NCBI RefSeq assembly: GCF_017642925.1
Contig: NZ_JAEPOL010000015.1
Location: 18,160-82,159, forward strand
Origin: Maricaulis sp.
GTDB lineage: Bacteria; Pseudomonadota; Alphaproteobacteria; Caulobacterales; Maricaulaceae
Reading direction: 5' to 3'
Length of the DNA: 64,000 bases
Part shown: positions 47,940-57,009 of the stretch, piece by piece
How the letters are laid out: every line of letters begins with the position of its first letter
Position numbering within the stretch: the stretch's first letter is position 1
Translations under genes and position numbers: made by a program
Notes under the pieces: generated by a model
Database searches by the model: none
Told to the model about the DNA's origin: nothing
What the model saw: the letters and a program-made list of their open reading frames with translations, nothing else

Positions 47940-49604
47940 ATGACGGACCGGATTTCCATTCTGACGGCCCAGCTCAACCCCGTGGTCGGGGATGTGTCGG
48001 GCAATCTGGCCAAGGCGCGCGCCGCGATGGCCGACGGGCGCACCCGCGGCGCCGACCTTGTCGTCTTCCCGGAAATGTTCCTCCTGGGCTATCCGCCCGA
48101 GGACCTGGTGCTCAAGCCGGCGGCCGTCGAGGCCTGCAAGCGCGCACTGGATACGCTGGTCGAGGACACCAAGTCCGGCCCGGCCGTGCTGGTCGGCCTG
48201 CCCTGGCGCCAGGGGCGCAAGCTGCACAATGCCGTCGCGCTGATCGATGACGGCCATCTCGTCGCCCTGCGCTTCAAGCATGAATTGCCCAATTACGCCG
48301 TGTTCGACGAGATGCGTGTCTTCCAGCCGGGCCCGGTGCCGGAGATCGTCAAATGGCGCGGCATCCGCCTCGGCTTGCCGATCTGTGAGGACATCTGGCG
48401 CGAGACGGTGCCGCAGGCGCTGATCGACCAGGGCGCCGAGATGATGATCGTCATCAATGGCTCGCCCTGGCGCCGCACGATCGAGCGCGAGCGCAAGACC
48501 GCTTTTTCCGCCTGGTTCGACCGCTGGCAGGGCCGCAAGGCGATGATCTTCGTCAACCAGGTCGGCGGCCAGGACGAGCTGGTCTTCGACGGCGCCGGCT
48601 TTGCCCGTGACAGCGCCGGCGAGACCGTCCAGCGCCTGCCCGCTTTCGAGGAGGCGATGGACCTCGCCGTCTGGCAGCGCACAGAAACCGGCTGGTCCTG
48701 CGACAGCGAGGCGCGGGCGCCGGTCGTGTCCGGGCTCGAGGCCGACTGGAAGGCGATGGTGCTGGCGCTACGCGATTATGTCGACAAGGCCGGTTTCCCG
48801 GGCGTTGTGCTGGGCATGTCCGGCGGCATCGACAGTGCGATCTCGGCGGCGATTGCCGTCGATGCGCTGGGACCGGAGCGGGTGTGGGCGGTGATGATGC
48901 CGTCGAAATACACCTCGCAGGAAAGCCTCGAGGATGCCCGCGAATGCGCGCAGATGCTGGGCATCCGCTACGACATCATCGATGTCGAGCCGACCATCGA
49001 GGCGTTCGGATCGACCCTCGCCGGGGTGTTTGCCGGCAAGGAACCCGACACGACCGAGGAAAACATCCAGTCGCGCGCCCGCGGCGTCGTGCTGATGGCG
49101 CTGTCCAACAAATTCGGTCCGATGGTGCTGTCCACCGGCAACAAGTCGGAAATGGCCGTCGGCTATGCCACGCTCTATGGCGACATGAATGGCGGCTATA
49201 ACGCGCTCAAGGACGTCTACAAGACGGAAGTCTTCGAGCTGGCCTGGTGGCGTAATGCCCATCCGCGCGCGACCGGTCTCGGTCCCGTCGGCCAGGTCAT
49301 TCCCGAGCGCATCATCACCAAACCGCCCTCGGCCGAGCTGCGTGAAGACCAGACCGACCAGGACAGCCTGCCGCCCTATGACGTGCTGGATGCCATTCTC
49401 TTCGCCCTCGTCGAGGAGGAGCGTTCGGTGCGCGACCTCGTCGCCGAAGGCCAGGACGAGGCGACGGTGCGCCGCATCGAGAACCTGCTCTACCGCGCCG
49501 AATACAAGCGCCGCCAGGCGCCGCCGGGCGTGAAGATCGGCTCCAAGAATTTCGGCCGCGACCGCCGCTACCCCATCACCAACCGGTTCAAGTCGGGGGA
49601 TTGA
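47940..49604 (+). CDS. nadE: glutamine-dependent NAD+ synthetase
   Basis: N-terminal nitrilase-like domain (VFPEMFLLGYPPEDL, LPICEDIW), NAD synthase GMSGGIDSAI and STGNKSEMAVGYATLYGDMNGGYN. Confidence 0.95.
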   Translation: MTDRISILTAQLNPVVGDVSGNLAKARAAMADGRTRGADLVVFPEMFLLGYPPEDLVLKPAAVEACKRALDTLVEDTKSGPAVLVGLPWRQGRKLHNAVALIDDGHLVALRFKHELPNYAVFDEMRVFQPGPVPEIVKWRGIRLGLPICEDIWRETVPQALIDQGAEMMIVINGSPWRRTIERERKTAFSAWFDRWQGRKAMIFVNQVGGQDELVFDGAGFARDSAGETVQRLPAFEEAMDLAVWQRTETGWSCDSEARAPVVSGLEADWKAMVLALRDYVDKAGFPGVVLGMSGGIDSAISAAIAVDALGPERVWAVMMPSKYTSQESLEDARECAQMLGIRYDIIDVEPTIEAFGSTLAGVFAGKEPDTTEENIQSRARGVVLMALSNKFGPMVLSTGNKSEMAVGYATLYGDMNGGYNALKDVYKTEVFELAWWRNAHPRATGLGPVGQVIPERIITKPPSAELREDQTDQDSLPPYDVLDAILFALVEEERSVRDLVAEGQDEATVRRIENLLYRAEYKRRQAPPGVKIGSKNFGRDRRYPITNRFKSGD

Positions 49605-49616
49605 TGGTCGATATCC

Positions 49617-49762
49617 CCTTCTCCCCGGCTGGGGGAGAAGGTGGCCCAAAGGGCCGGATGAGGGGCGCCGCGCTGCGGCCAAGAGAACCCTTTGATTGCG
49701 TCCTGACGGACGCGCCCCTCACCCCTCGCTGCGCTCGGACCTCTCCCCGGTCGGGGAGAGGT
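49617..49762. repeat. intergenic stem-loop mosaic repeat
   Basis: CCTTCTCCCCGGCTGGGGGAGAAGG ... CCTCTCCCCGGTCGGGGAGAGG with GAGGGGCGC/GCGCCCCTC internal arms. Confidence 0.8.
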
Positions 49763-49853
49763 GCTGTGATCCCCTTCACCCCTGCGACACCCCGCCCCAT
49801 CCTTTTGTTCCGAAATTTCTGTCAAAACAGAAATAGATGAAAAGGAGGCCGCC

Positions 49854-50303
49854 ATGACTGTCGCAACGCCTGCCACGAGAGCCGCCGGAACCCTCGCCCG
49901 CACCATCCTCCGCCCCGTCGGCGCCTGGCTGGTCGCCTGTTTCGCCAGCGGCGCGGCGCTGGTGGCGGCCTTCGGCATGATCGGGGCCGTGGGCGAACGG
50001 CCGAGCGCGCCGGATATCGCCGAATTCGCAGCGGCGATCCTTCCCGGCACCCTCTATTTCGGTGTCTTCATGATCGTGCTGACGGCCATCCCCACCTTTA
50101 TCTTTGTCTGGATCATGCACAGCCAGGGCTGGAAGAAGATCTATACCAGCGCCCTGTTCGGCGGGCTCACCGGCGCCGGTGTCTTCCAGCTCTTCGGCTT
50201 TCCCATCCGGCACGGCGCCGACGCCATACCGGTCACCGTGATGTTCTTCTGCGTCGGCCTGGTCGGCGGCGGGGTCTACCGGCTGGTGGCGGGGAAGCAC
50301 TGA
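49854..50303 (+). CDS. hypothetical membrane protein
   Basis: 149-aa ORF with several TMs; ATG preceded by AAAGGAGG. Confidence 0.7.
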   Translation: MTVATPATRAAGTLARTILRPVGAWLVACFASGAALVAAFGMIGAVGERPSAPDIAEFAAAILPGTLYFGVFMIVLTAIPTFIFVWIMHSQGWKKIYTSALFGGLTGAGVFQLFGFPIRHGADAIPVTVMFFCVGLVGGGVYRLVAGKH

Positions 50304-50373
50304 ACCCCCGCTTGCCCCGGCGCGCGCGCGGCGCTAAGCCCTGCGGCTCATCTTCGAGCCAAGGCCTGCACCG

Positions 50374-51711
50374 ATGACCAAAGTCCGTTTTGCGCCCAGC
50401 CCGACCGGCAAGCTTCATGTCGGCAATGTCCGCACCGCGATCTTCAACTTTCTGTTCGCGCGCAAGGCGGGCGGGACTTTCCTGCTGCGCATCGACGACA
50501 CGGATACGGAACGCTCGACGCAGGCCCATGAGGACGGCATCCGCACCGACCTGACCTGGCTGGGCATCACCTGGGACGACACGTTCAAGCAGTCCGAGCG
50601 CTTCGAGCGCTATGGCGCGGCAGCGGAAAAGCTGAAGGCGAAGGGCCTGCTCTATCCCTGCTACGAGACCGGTGACGAGCTGGAGCGCAAGCGCCGCCTG
50701 CAAATGGCGAACGGCCGTCCGCCGGTCTATGACCGCGCCGCGCTGGAACTGACCGAGGCCGACCGCGCGAAGCTGGAAGCCGAAGGCCGCAAGCCGCACT
50801 GGCGCTTCAAGCTGTCGGGTAATCCGGTGGAATGGGACGATATGGTGCGCGGCCATGTCGCCATCGAGACCTCGTCGCTGTCCGATCCGATCCTGATCCG
50901 CGAGGACGGTTCCTATCTCTACACCCTGCCGAGCGTGGTCGACGATATCGAGGCGGAGATCACCCACATCATCCGCGGCGAGGACCACACCACGAATTCC
51001 GGCGCCCAGATCGAGATCTTCGAGGCGCTGGGCGGTGCTGCCCCCAAATTCGGTCACCAGGCCCTGCTGGTCGGTGCCGATGGCGGCAAGCTGTCCAAGC
51101 GGACCGGTTCGCTGGGGATTGCCGAGCTGCGCGACGAGGAGGGCATCGAGCCGATGGCGATCATGTCGCTCCTCTCCAGGATCGGCACTTCCGACCCGGT
51201 CGACGCCTTCGCCGATATCGACGGCCTGCTCGAAGGCTTCGACCTGGGCAAGCTGTCGCGTTCGCCGGCGCGTTTCGATCCCGAAGAGCTCAAGCGCGTG
51301 AATGCCAAACTCCTGCACACGCTGCCCTATGCCGAGGCGCAGCCGCGCCTGGCCATGCTGGGCGCCGATGGCGGCGAGGCCTTCTGGAATGCGGTGCGCC
51401 CGAATCTGGAACGCCTGGACGATGCCAAGAGCTGGATGAGGCTGGTCGAGGGACCGGTGACGCCGGTGATCGAGGATGCCGGCTATGCCGCCGCCGCGGC
51501 CGAACACCTGCCGGCCGGCACGCTCACCGAGGCGAGCTGGGGCGAGTGGACGAATGCGCTCAAGGCCGCGACCGGCCGCAAGGGCAAGGAGCTCTTCATG
51601 CCGCTGCGCCTGATGCTGACCGGCGAGCCGCGCGGTCCGGAAATGGCTGTCCTCCTGCCGCTGCTGGGCCGCGACACGGTGCTCAAGCGCCTGCAGGGCG
51701 AAACGGCCTAA
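50374..51711 (+). CDS. gltX: glutamyl-tRNA synthetase
   Basis: RFAPSPTGKLHVGNVRTAIFNFLFAR (HIGH-like), GGKLSKRTGSLG (KMSKS-like). Confidence 0.93.
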   Translation: MTKVRFAPSPTGKLHVGNVRTAIFNFLFARKAGGTFLLRIDDTDTERSTQAHEDGIRTDLTWLGITWDDTFKQSERFERYGAAAEKLKAKGLLYPCYETGDELERKRRLQMANGRPPVYDRAALELTEADRAKLEAEGRKPHWRFKLSGNPVEWDDMVRGHVAIETSSLSDPILIREDGSYLYTLPSVVDDIEAEITHIIRGEDHTTNSGAQIEIFEALGGAAPKFGHQALLVGADGGKLSKRTGSLGIAELRDEEGIEPMAIMSLLSRIGTSDPVDAFADIDGLLEGFDLGKLSRSPARFDPEELKRVNAKLLHTLPYAEAQPRLAMLGADGGEAFWNAVRPNLERLDDAKSWMRLVEGPVTPVIEDAGYAAAAAEHLPAGTLTEASWGEWTNALKAATGRKGKELFMPLRLMLTGEPRGPEMAVLLPLLGRDTVLKRLQGETA

Positions 51712-51720
51712 GTCGCACCA

Positions 51721-51883
51721 AGGGCTCGCCCCGCCTGCGGGGGAGCTGTCCGCGTCAGCGGACTGAGGGGGCGCTGCCAAAGCAGCGCAGAGCGCGATAG
51801 CGCGCAACCGACTCACCCCCATCGACCTCACCCGGCCCCAGGGGCCGGGCTCGGCCACTTCCCCCGCTTCGCAGGGGAAGCCC
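51721..51883. repeat. intergenic palindromic mosaic repeat
   Basis: Ends AGGGCTCGCCCCGCCTGCGGGGGAGCTG / CACTTCCCCCGCTTCGCAGGGGAAGCCCT, inner stem-loops. Confidence 0.75.
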
Positions 51884-51919
51884 TGTGTGTGCGCAAAAGT
51901 CGAGAGTTTCTGTCTTTAA

Positions 51920-51968
51920 GTCAGGTTATCTTGACACGCGCGCCTCGTAATGTCAGGTTTACGTGACA
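51920..51968. promoter_or_regulatory. paired operator-like sites
   Basis: GTCAGGTTATCTTGAC and TGTCAGGTTTACGTGACA, centres about 32 bp apart, upstream of ATG 51999. Confidence 0.55.
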
Positions 51969-51998
51969 GTAAGTCATATCAACCTGATGGAGCTTTCC

Positions 51999-52907
51999 AT
52001 GTTCAAGTTCAAACCCGTGCCGCCGGCGATCGGCGCTCTGATTGCTGCCGCGACCGCGCTGACCGCCGTGATGGCGGCTGAGGCCAGCGGCCAGGAGACG
52101 CTGCAGGTCGAGCGGGCCGGCACGGCCGGTGCACGCACGGTGATCCTGGTTCCGGGCCTGGCGACGCCGGGTGAAGTCTGGGACGGAACGGCCGGGCATT
52201 TTGAAAACACGGCGGACCTGTATGTCGTTACCCTGGCCGGGTTTGGCGGTGCGGCACCGGCTGAGCGCTCCGCCGGTGTGATCGAGACAGCGGTCGCCGA
52301 TCTGACAGCGCTGATCGACCGGGAGGGGCTGACGGACGCCGTGGTCGTCGGACACTCGATGGGCGGCCAGATTGCGCTGCAGCTCGCCGCCGCCCGGCCG
52401 GATGCCGTTAGCGATGTGGTCGTCGTCGACAGTGCGCCCTTCTTCGCCCGCCTTTTCAATCCGGCCATCACGGCTGACCAGGCCGCGGCCTTCGGTCAGG
52501 CGACCGCAGCCCAGATGGCGGCGATGGATCGCGACACCTATCTGGCCCAGTCGCGCATGGGCCTGCCCATCCAGTCGATCTCGGACGAAGGCCAGGCGCA
52601 GGTGCTGGCCTGGATGGAGGCCTCCGACCAGGCCACCGTCGCCACGGCGTTCGGGGAAGTGGCCGGCAGCGACTTCTCGCCCGTGCTCGCCGGTGTGACG
52701 GCAGACGTGACGGTCCTGGTCGCCTGGGCGCCGGGCGCGCCGGTGGGCGCAGAGGCGCTGGCCGGTGTCTATTCCAGCCAGTACGCTGGCTTGGAATCGG
52801 TTGAGGTCGGCGTGATCGAGGGATCGCGTCACTTCATCATGATCGACCAGCCGGACGCGTTCGCCGAACGCCTGGCGGCTGTGATCGCAAACGGGGAGGG
52901 TGAATGA
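51999..52907 (+). CDS. secreted alpha/beta hydrolase
   Basis: Signal peptide, VILVPGLATPGEVW, VVGHSMGGQIALQLA; ATG 51999 preferred because GTG 51963 lies in the operator-like repeat. Confidence 0.88.
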   Translation: MFKFKPVPPAIGALIAAATALTAVMAAEASGQETLQVERAGTAGARTVILVPGLATPGEVWDGTAGHFENTADLYVVTLAGFGGAAPAERSAGVIETAVADLTALIDREGLTDAVVVGHSMGGQIALQLAAARPDAVSDVVVVDSAPFFARLFNPAITADQAAAFGQATAAQMAAMDRDTYLAQSRMGLPIQSISDEGQAQVLAWMEASDQATVATAFGEVAGSDFSPVLAGVTADVTVLVAWAPGAPVGAEALAGVYSSQYAGLESVEVGVIEGSRHFIMIDQPDAFAERLAAVIANGEGE

Positions 52908-53311
52908 TGGCGGCTGACAGGAAACCGTCCGCGAACAGGCGCTATGTCGTCCATTTCGGCGTTGCGATGCTCGCCTACATGCTGGTGCTGTTCGGCTCGA
53001 TCACGGCGATCAACAATGGCGAGCTGTCGGGCTGGTCGGCGGGGCTCGCCTCGCTGACCCCGCTGATCCCGGCCTTCTATGCCCTCAGGGCCTTCATCGT
53101 GCGCATCCGCGAGATGGACGAATACCAGCGGCGCATCGCCACAGAGGCCATCCTGTGGGCCGCCGGCATCGTCGGCTTTGCCAGTTTCGGCTATGGCTTC
53201 CTGGCCGGTGCCGTGGAGGTGCCCGAGATCAGCCTGATCTGGGTATTGCCTGCCCTGGCCGGCTCGTTCGGCGTCGCACAGTGTTACCTCTACTGGCGGG
53301 AAAACCGGTGA
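52904..53311 (+). CDS. four-TM hypothetical membrane protein
   Basis: Hydrophobic 135-aa ORF, overlaps flanking genes by a few bases. Confidence 0.75.
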   Translation: MMAADRKPSANRRYVVHFGVAMLAYMLVLFGSITAINNGELSGWSAGLASLTPLIPAFYALRAFIVRIREMDEYQRRIATEAILWAAGIVGFASFGYGFLAGAVEVPEISLIWVLPALAGSFGVAQCYLYWRENR

Positions 53312-53511
53312 GGAACCGGTTGCGCGTGCTACGGGCCGAACGCCGCTGGAGCCAGGCCGAGCTGGGCGAGCGGGTCGGGGTGTCGCGCCAGGCGATCAAC
53401 GCGGTCGAAACCGGCAAGCACGACCCCTCGCTGACCCTCGCCTTTGCCCTGGCACACGCCTTCGAACTGACAATCGAGGACGTGTTCGACCCGCATGGCG
53501 AGCCGGATTAG
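53308..53511 (+). CDS. small XRE/HTH_3 transcriptional regulator
   Basis: GTG start; LRVLRAERRWSQAELGERVGVSRQAINAVETGKHDPSLTLAFALAHAFELTIEDVF. Confidence 0.9.
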   Translation: MRNRLRVLRAERRWSQAELGERVGVSRQAINAVETGKHDPSLTLAFALAHAFELTIEDVFDPHGEPD

Positions 53512-53722
53512 GGCTGTCGCGCCGGATGTGAATGGCAAAATGCACAAGCAGACCTTACTTTTGCCATCGAACATCGCTCATACTGCAGGTCCGGGAATGG
53601 GGGACCCGCGCAGCTCCGGCGGCGCGGGTCTTGCATCCGGTAGAGCAGTCTGACGAAATGCCCGCGCCGGCACGCCATGACAGCCGGCCATAACACCGCC
53701 GGCCGATGACAGGAGGTCCGCC

Positions 53723-54757
53723 ATGACCGCAACGCGGTCGTTCATCATAGCCGCCGTACTCGCCGCCCTGGCGATCGCTGCCGCGATGGCCTTCATCATG
53801 TACCGGCCTTCTGCCGACCAGAGTGTGCCGCAACAGCCGGCCGAGACCGCTCGGTCCGGCGAGACCGGTGGCGAGCGCGGTACCACACCGGCCGCCATGA
53901 TCGCGCCGCCCGTCTTCGACATCGTGCGCGTCGCGCCCGTCGGCTCTGCCGTCACGGCCGGCCGCGGCGAACCCGGCGCGACGATCCAGCTCCTGGCCGA
54001 TGGCGAACCCCTGACATTCACCGGCGAAGCGGGTGAGCGCACCGATACCCAGACCATCAATGAGCGCGGCGAATGGGTGATCATTCCCGACGAGCCACTG
54101 CCCTCGGGCGCGGTCGAGCTGTCCTTGCGCATGGTGGCGCCGGACGGGCGGGAAATGATGTCCGAACAGGTCGTCGTCGTGTCCATTCCCGAACAGCGCG
54201 GTCCGACGCCGCTGGTCGTTGTGGGCCGTCCCGGCGAAGCCAGCCGTGTCTGGCAATGCCCGTCCTGCCTGGATGCGGAAATGGGCACGCTGGTGCTGGA
54301 AACCGTCGATTATGATTCCACCGGTGCCGTGATCTTCTCCGGCCGGGCCGAGACCGGCACGACTGTCCGCATATTCGCCAATGGCGCGCTGGTCGGTGAA
54401 ACCCAAGTCGGCCGGGATGGCCGCTGGGACATGCAGGCCGGCTCCCTCCTGGCGCCGGGTGTCTATGATCTTCAGATCGACCAGGTCGAGCCGGACGGCA
54501 ATGTCTCCGCCGTGATCGTGCTGCCCTTCGAGCGCGTCGCGCCGGAAGCGCTCAATCTGGGCCCCGATTCCGTCGTGGTCCAGCCGGGCAATTCGCTGTG
54601 GCGCCTGGCCCGCCGTCTCTATGGCGAGGGTATCCAGTACACGGTGATCTATGAGGCCAATCGCAGCCAGATCCGCGATCCCGACCTGATCTATCCCGGC
54701 CAGGTCTTCCAGGCCCCGCGTGACGCCGACGGTGCCGATGGCGAGGGCGACGGGTAG
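53723..54757 (+). CDS. LysM-domain membrane protein
   Basis: N-terminal TM; C-terminal VVQPGNSLWRLARRLYGEGIQYTVIYEANRSQIRDPDLIYPGQVFQAP. Confidence 0.9.
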   Translation: MTATRSFIIAAVLAALAIAAAMAFIMYRPSADQSVPQQPAETARSGETGGERGTTPAAMIAPPVFDIVRVAPVGSAVTAGRGEPGATIQLLADGEPLTFTGEAGERTDTQTINERGEWVIIPDEPLPSGAVELSLRMVAPDGREMMSEQVVVVSIPEQRGPTPLVVVGRPGEASRVWQCPSCLDAEMGTLVLETVDYDSTGAVIFSGRAETGTTVRIFANGALVGETQVGRDGRWDMQAGSLLAPGVYDLQIDQVEPDGNVSAVIVLPFERVAPEALNLGPDSVVVQPGNSLWRLARRLYGEGIQYTVIYEANRSQIRDPDLIYPGQVFQAPRDADGADGEGDG

Positions 54758-54786
54758 GACGCGCGCTTGGGCGACAAGGATATCCT

Positions 54787-54918
54787 GCTTCCCCCGGACC
54801 CGTTCCGGGGCCTCGTGCTCAAGAAGAACTGTTGCCGCCTGGAGCCACTTGGCACTGCACAGATAGCCGACGCGGTTTGTCGTTGACTGGCAGGCCCCGG
54901 AACGAGTCCGGGGAAAGC
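54787..54918. repeat. inverted repeat pair (27-bp arms)
   Basis: GCTTCCCCCGGACCCGTTCCGGGGCCT (54787-54813) versus AGGCCCCGGAACGAGTCCGGGGAAAGC (54892-54918), 2 mismatches. Confidence 0.85.
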
Positions 54919-54992
54919 GGGCGCTTTCGAAGTATCGACATGCAGTCTCCCGCACTGGCGCGGCGCGGCCGCGCGCCCTATGTCTCGTCGCG

Positions 54993-56906
54993 ATGAGACC
55001 TCTTCCCGGCGATACCGAAGACGAAGCGAAATCCGCGCCCCAGGGCTCGCTGGGCAAGACCATGGTGCGCCTGTTCGCGCTGCTGGCCTCGCCGGACATG
55101 GCGAAATGGCGCTTCCGCATGGGCGTGGCGCTGGCGCTGACCGTGGTGGCGAAACTGTTCGCCGTCGCGGCGCCGGTCTTTTTCGGTGACGGCATCAACC
55201 TGATTTCCGCCCGGGTGGGCGAGGGCAGTGCCGGCGCAGGCGGGAACGCCGATGCGGCGACGGGCCTCCTGTCCGGTCTCGCCGGCACATTCGGTCTGGC
55301 CTTCTTCGCCTATGCCGCGGCGCGCTTCATGTCGGTGGGGGCACCGCAATTGCGCGACGCCCTGTTTGCGCCGGTCAGCCAGGACGCCCAGCGCCTGACG
55401 GCCGTGAATGCCTTTGCCCACGTGCAGACCCTGTCGATCGGCTATCACCAGACCAAGCGCACCGGCGCGCTCAACCGCATCATCGAGCGTGGTGCGCGGG
55501 CCGTCGATTTCCTGATGCGCTTCCTCATCTTCAACATTGCGCCGACCCTGCTGGAACTGGGTCTGGCGGCGATTGTTCTGAGCGTGAACTATGGCTGGGA
55601 GTTTGCCGCCATCGCCGTGGTAACGGTTGCGGTCTACATGGTGCTGACCTGGTCGGTGACGGAGTGGCGGGTGCGCATCCGCCGCCAGATGAACGAGGCC
55701 GACAATGAGGCCTCGGCCCGCGCCGTGGACAGCCTGATCAATTTTGAGACGGTGAAGGCCTTTGCCGCCGAGCGGCGCGAATCCGACGCGTTCGACGATG
55801 CGATGACCCGCTATGCCCACGCCGCGGCACGGTCGCAATCCTCGCTCGCCCTGCTCAACGGGGCCCAGGCCTTCGTGATGAATGGCGGTCTTCTGGCGAT
55901 GGCGCTGATGGCCGGCTGGAAGGCCTGGAATGGCGTCCTGCAGCCGGGCGATATCGCCGCTGTCACCATGATGCTGATGAATATGTACCAGCCGCTCAAC
56001 ATCCTCGGCTGGGCCTATCGCGAGATCAAGCAGGGTGCGATCGACATGGAGCGGGTGTTCGACACGCTGGCGCTCCGTCCGGAGGTCGCAGATGCACCGG
56101 ATGCGCAGGATTTGCGTCTTTCAGGCGGGGCCGTGCGGCTGCGCGATGTGACCTTCACCCATGATGGCCGCTCGCGCTCGGTCAATGGTGTGGAGCTGGA
56201 CGTTCCGGCCGGCGGCTTTGTCGGCATCTGCGGACCGTCGGGCGCCGGCAAGTCGACCGTGCTGCGTCTCCTGTTCCGCTTCTACGATCCCGACAGCGGC
56301 CGGGTCGAGATTGACGGCCAGGACATCGCCCATGTCACCCAGGAGAGCCTGCGCGAAGCGCTGGGCCTGGTGCCGCAGGATGTTGTCCTGTTCAACGACA
56401 CGCTGCGCTCCAATATCGTTTATGGCCGTCCGGACGCGTCGGAGGACGAGATCTGGCAGGTGCTGGAGCGTGCCCATCTGGCCGCTTTCGTGCGCGGCCT
56501 GCCGGATGGTCTGGAGACCCGGGTGGGCGAGCGCGGACTGAAACTCTCCGGCGGCGAGAAGCAGCGCGTCGGCGTGGCGCGGGCGATCCTTAAAAACCCG
56601 GCCATCCTCGTGCTCGACGAGGCGACATCGGCGCTGGACAGCCAGACCGAGAAAGAGGTCCAGGCGGCGTTGGCCGACGCTGCGCGCGGGCGGACCACGA
56701 TTGCCGTTGCACACCGCCTGTCGACGATTGCCGGGGCCGACCGGATCTTCGTGCTCGACGATGGCCGGGTCGCGGAAAGCGGCACGCATGACGAATTGCT
56801 CGCCCGCGACGGTCTCTACGCCGCCATGTGGCGCCGCCAGAGCGAGGCCGGCGAGGGCAGTGTCGTGCCGTTTCCGGTGAATGCCGGAGACACCGCGGCG
56901 AGTTAG
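54993..56906 (+). CDS. ATM1-type ABC exporter (fused permease/ATPase)
   Basis: GPSGAGKSTVLRLLFRFYDPDSG, LSGGEKQRVGVARAILKNPAILVLDEATSALD, ATM1-like NFETVKAF region. Confidence 0.92.
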   Translation: MRPLPGDTEDEAKSAPQGSLGKTMVRLFALLASPDMAKWRFRMGVALALTVVAKLFAVAAPVFFGDGINLISARVGEGSAGAGGNADAATGLLSGLAGTFGLAFFAYAAARFMSVGAPQLRDALFAPVSQDAQRLTAVNAFAHVQTLSIGYHQTKRTGALNRIIERGARAVDFLMRFLIFNIAPTLLELGLAAIVLSVNYGWEFAAIAVVTVAVYMVLTWSVTEWRVRIRRQMNEADNEASARAVDSLINFETVKAFAAERRESDAFDDAMTRYAHAAARSQSSLALLNGAQAFVMNGGLLAMALMAGWKAWNGVLQPGDIAAVTMMLMNMYQPLNILGWAYREIKQGAIDMERVFDTLALRPEVADAPDAQDLRLSGGAVRLRDVTFTHDGRSRSVNGVELDVPAGGFVGICGPSGAGKSTVLRLLFRFYDPDSGRVEIDGQDIAHVTQESLREALGLVPQDVVLFNDTLRSNIVYGRPDASEDEIWQVLERAHLAAFVRGLPDGLETRVGERGLKLSGGEKQRVGVARAILKNPAILVLDEATSALDSQTEKEVQAALADAARGRTTIAVAHRLSTIAGADRIFVLDDGRVAESGTHDELLARDGLYAAMWRRQSEAGEGSVVPFPVNAGDTAAS

Positions 56907-56908
56907 AG

Positions 56909-57009
56909 CTATTTCATCGCCATTGCGGTCGATGAAATAGTTCTGCTTCTTGAGTGGTCGCATTTTCGAACCGCAAAACCGGTTCCCACTTTTGCTGAAA
57001 ATGCTCTAG
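56909..57009. repeat. alphaproteobacterial-type palindromic intergenic repeat
   Basis: CTATTTCATCG...CGATGAAATAG hairpin followed by CGCATTTTCGAACCGCAAAACCGGTTCCCACTTTTGCTGAAAATGCTCTA. Confidence 0.7.

Noticed and set aside
50233-51858. 541-aa minus-strand ORF
   Set aside because: Antisense shadow of gltX.
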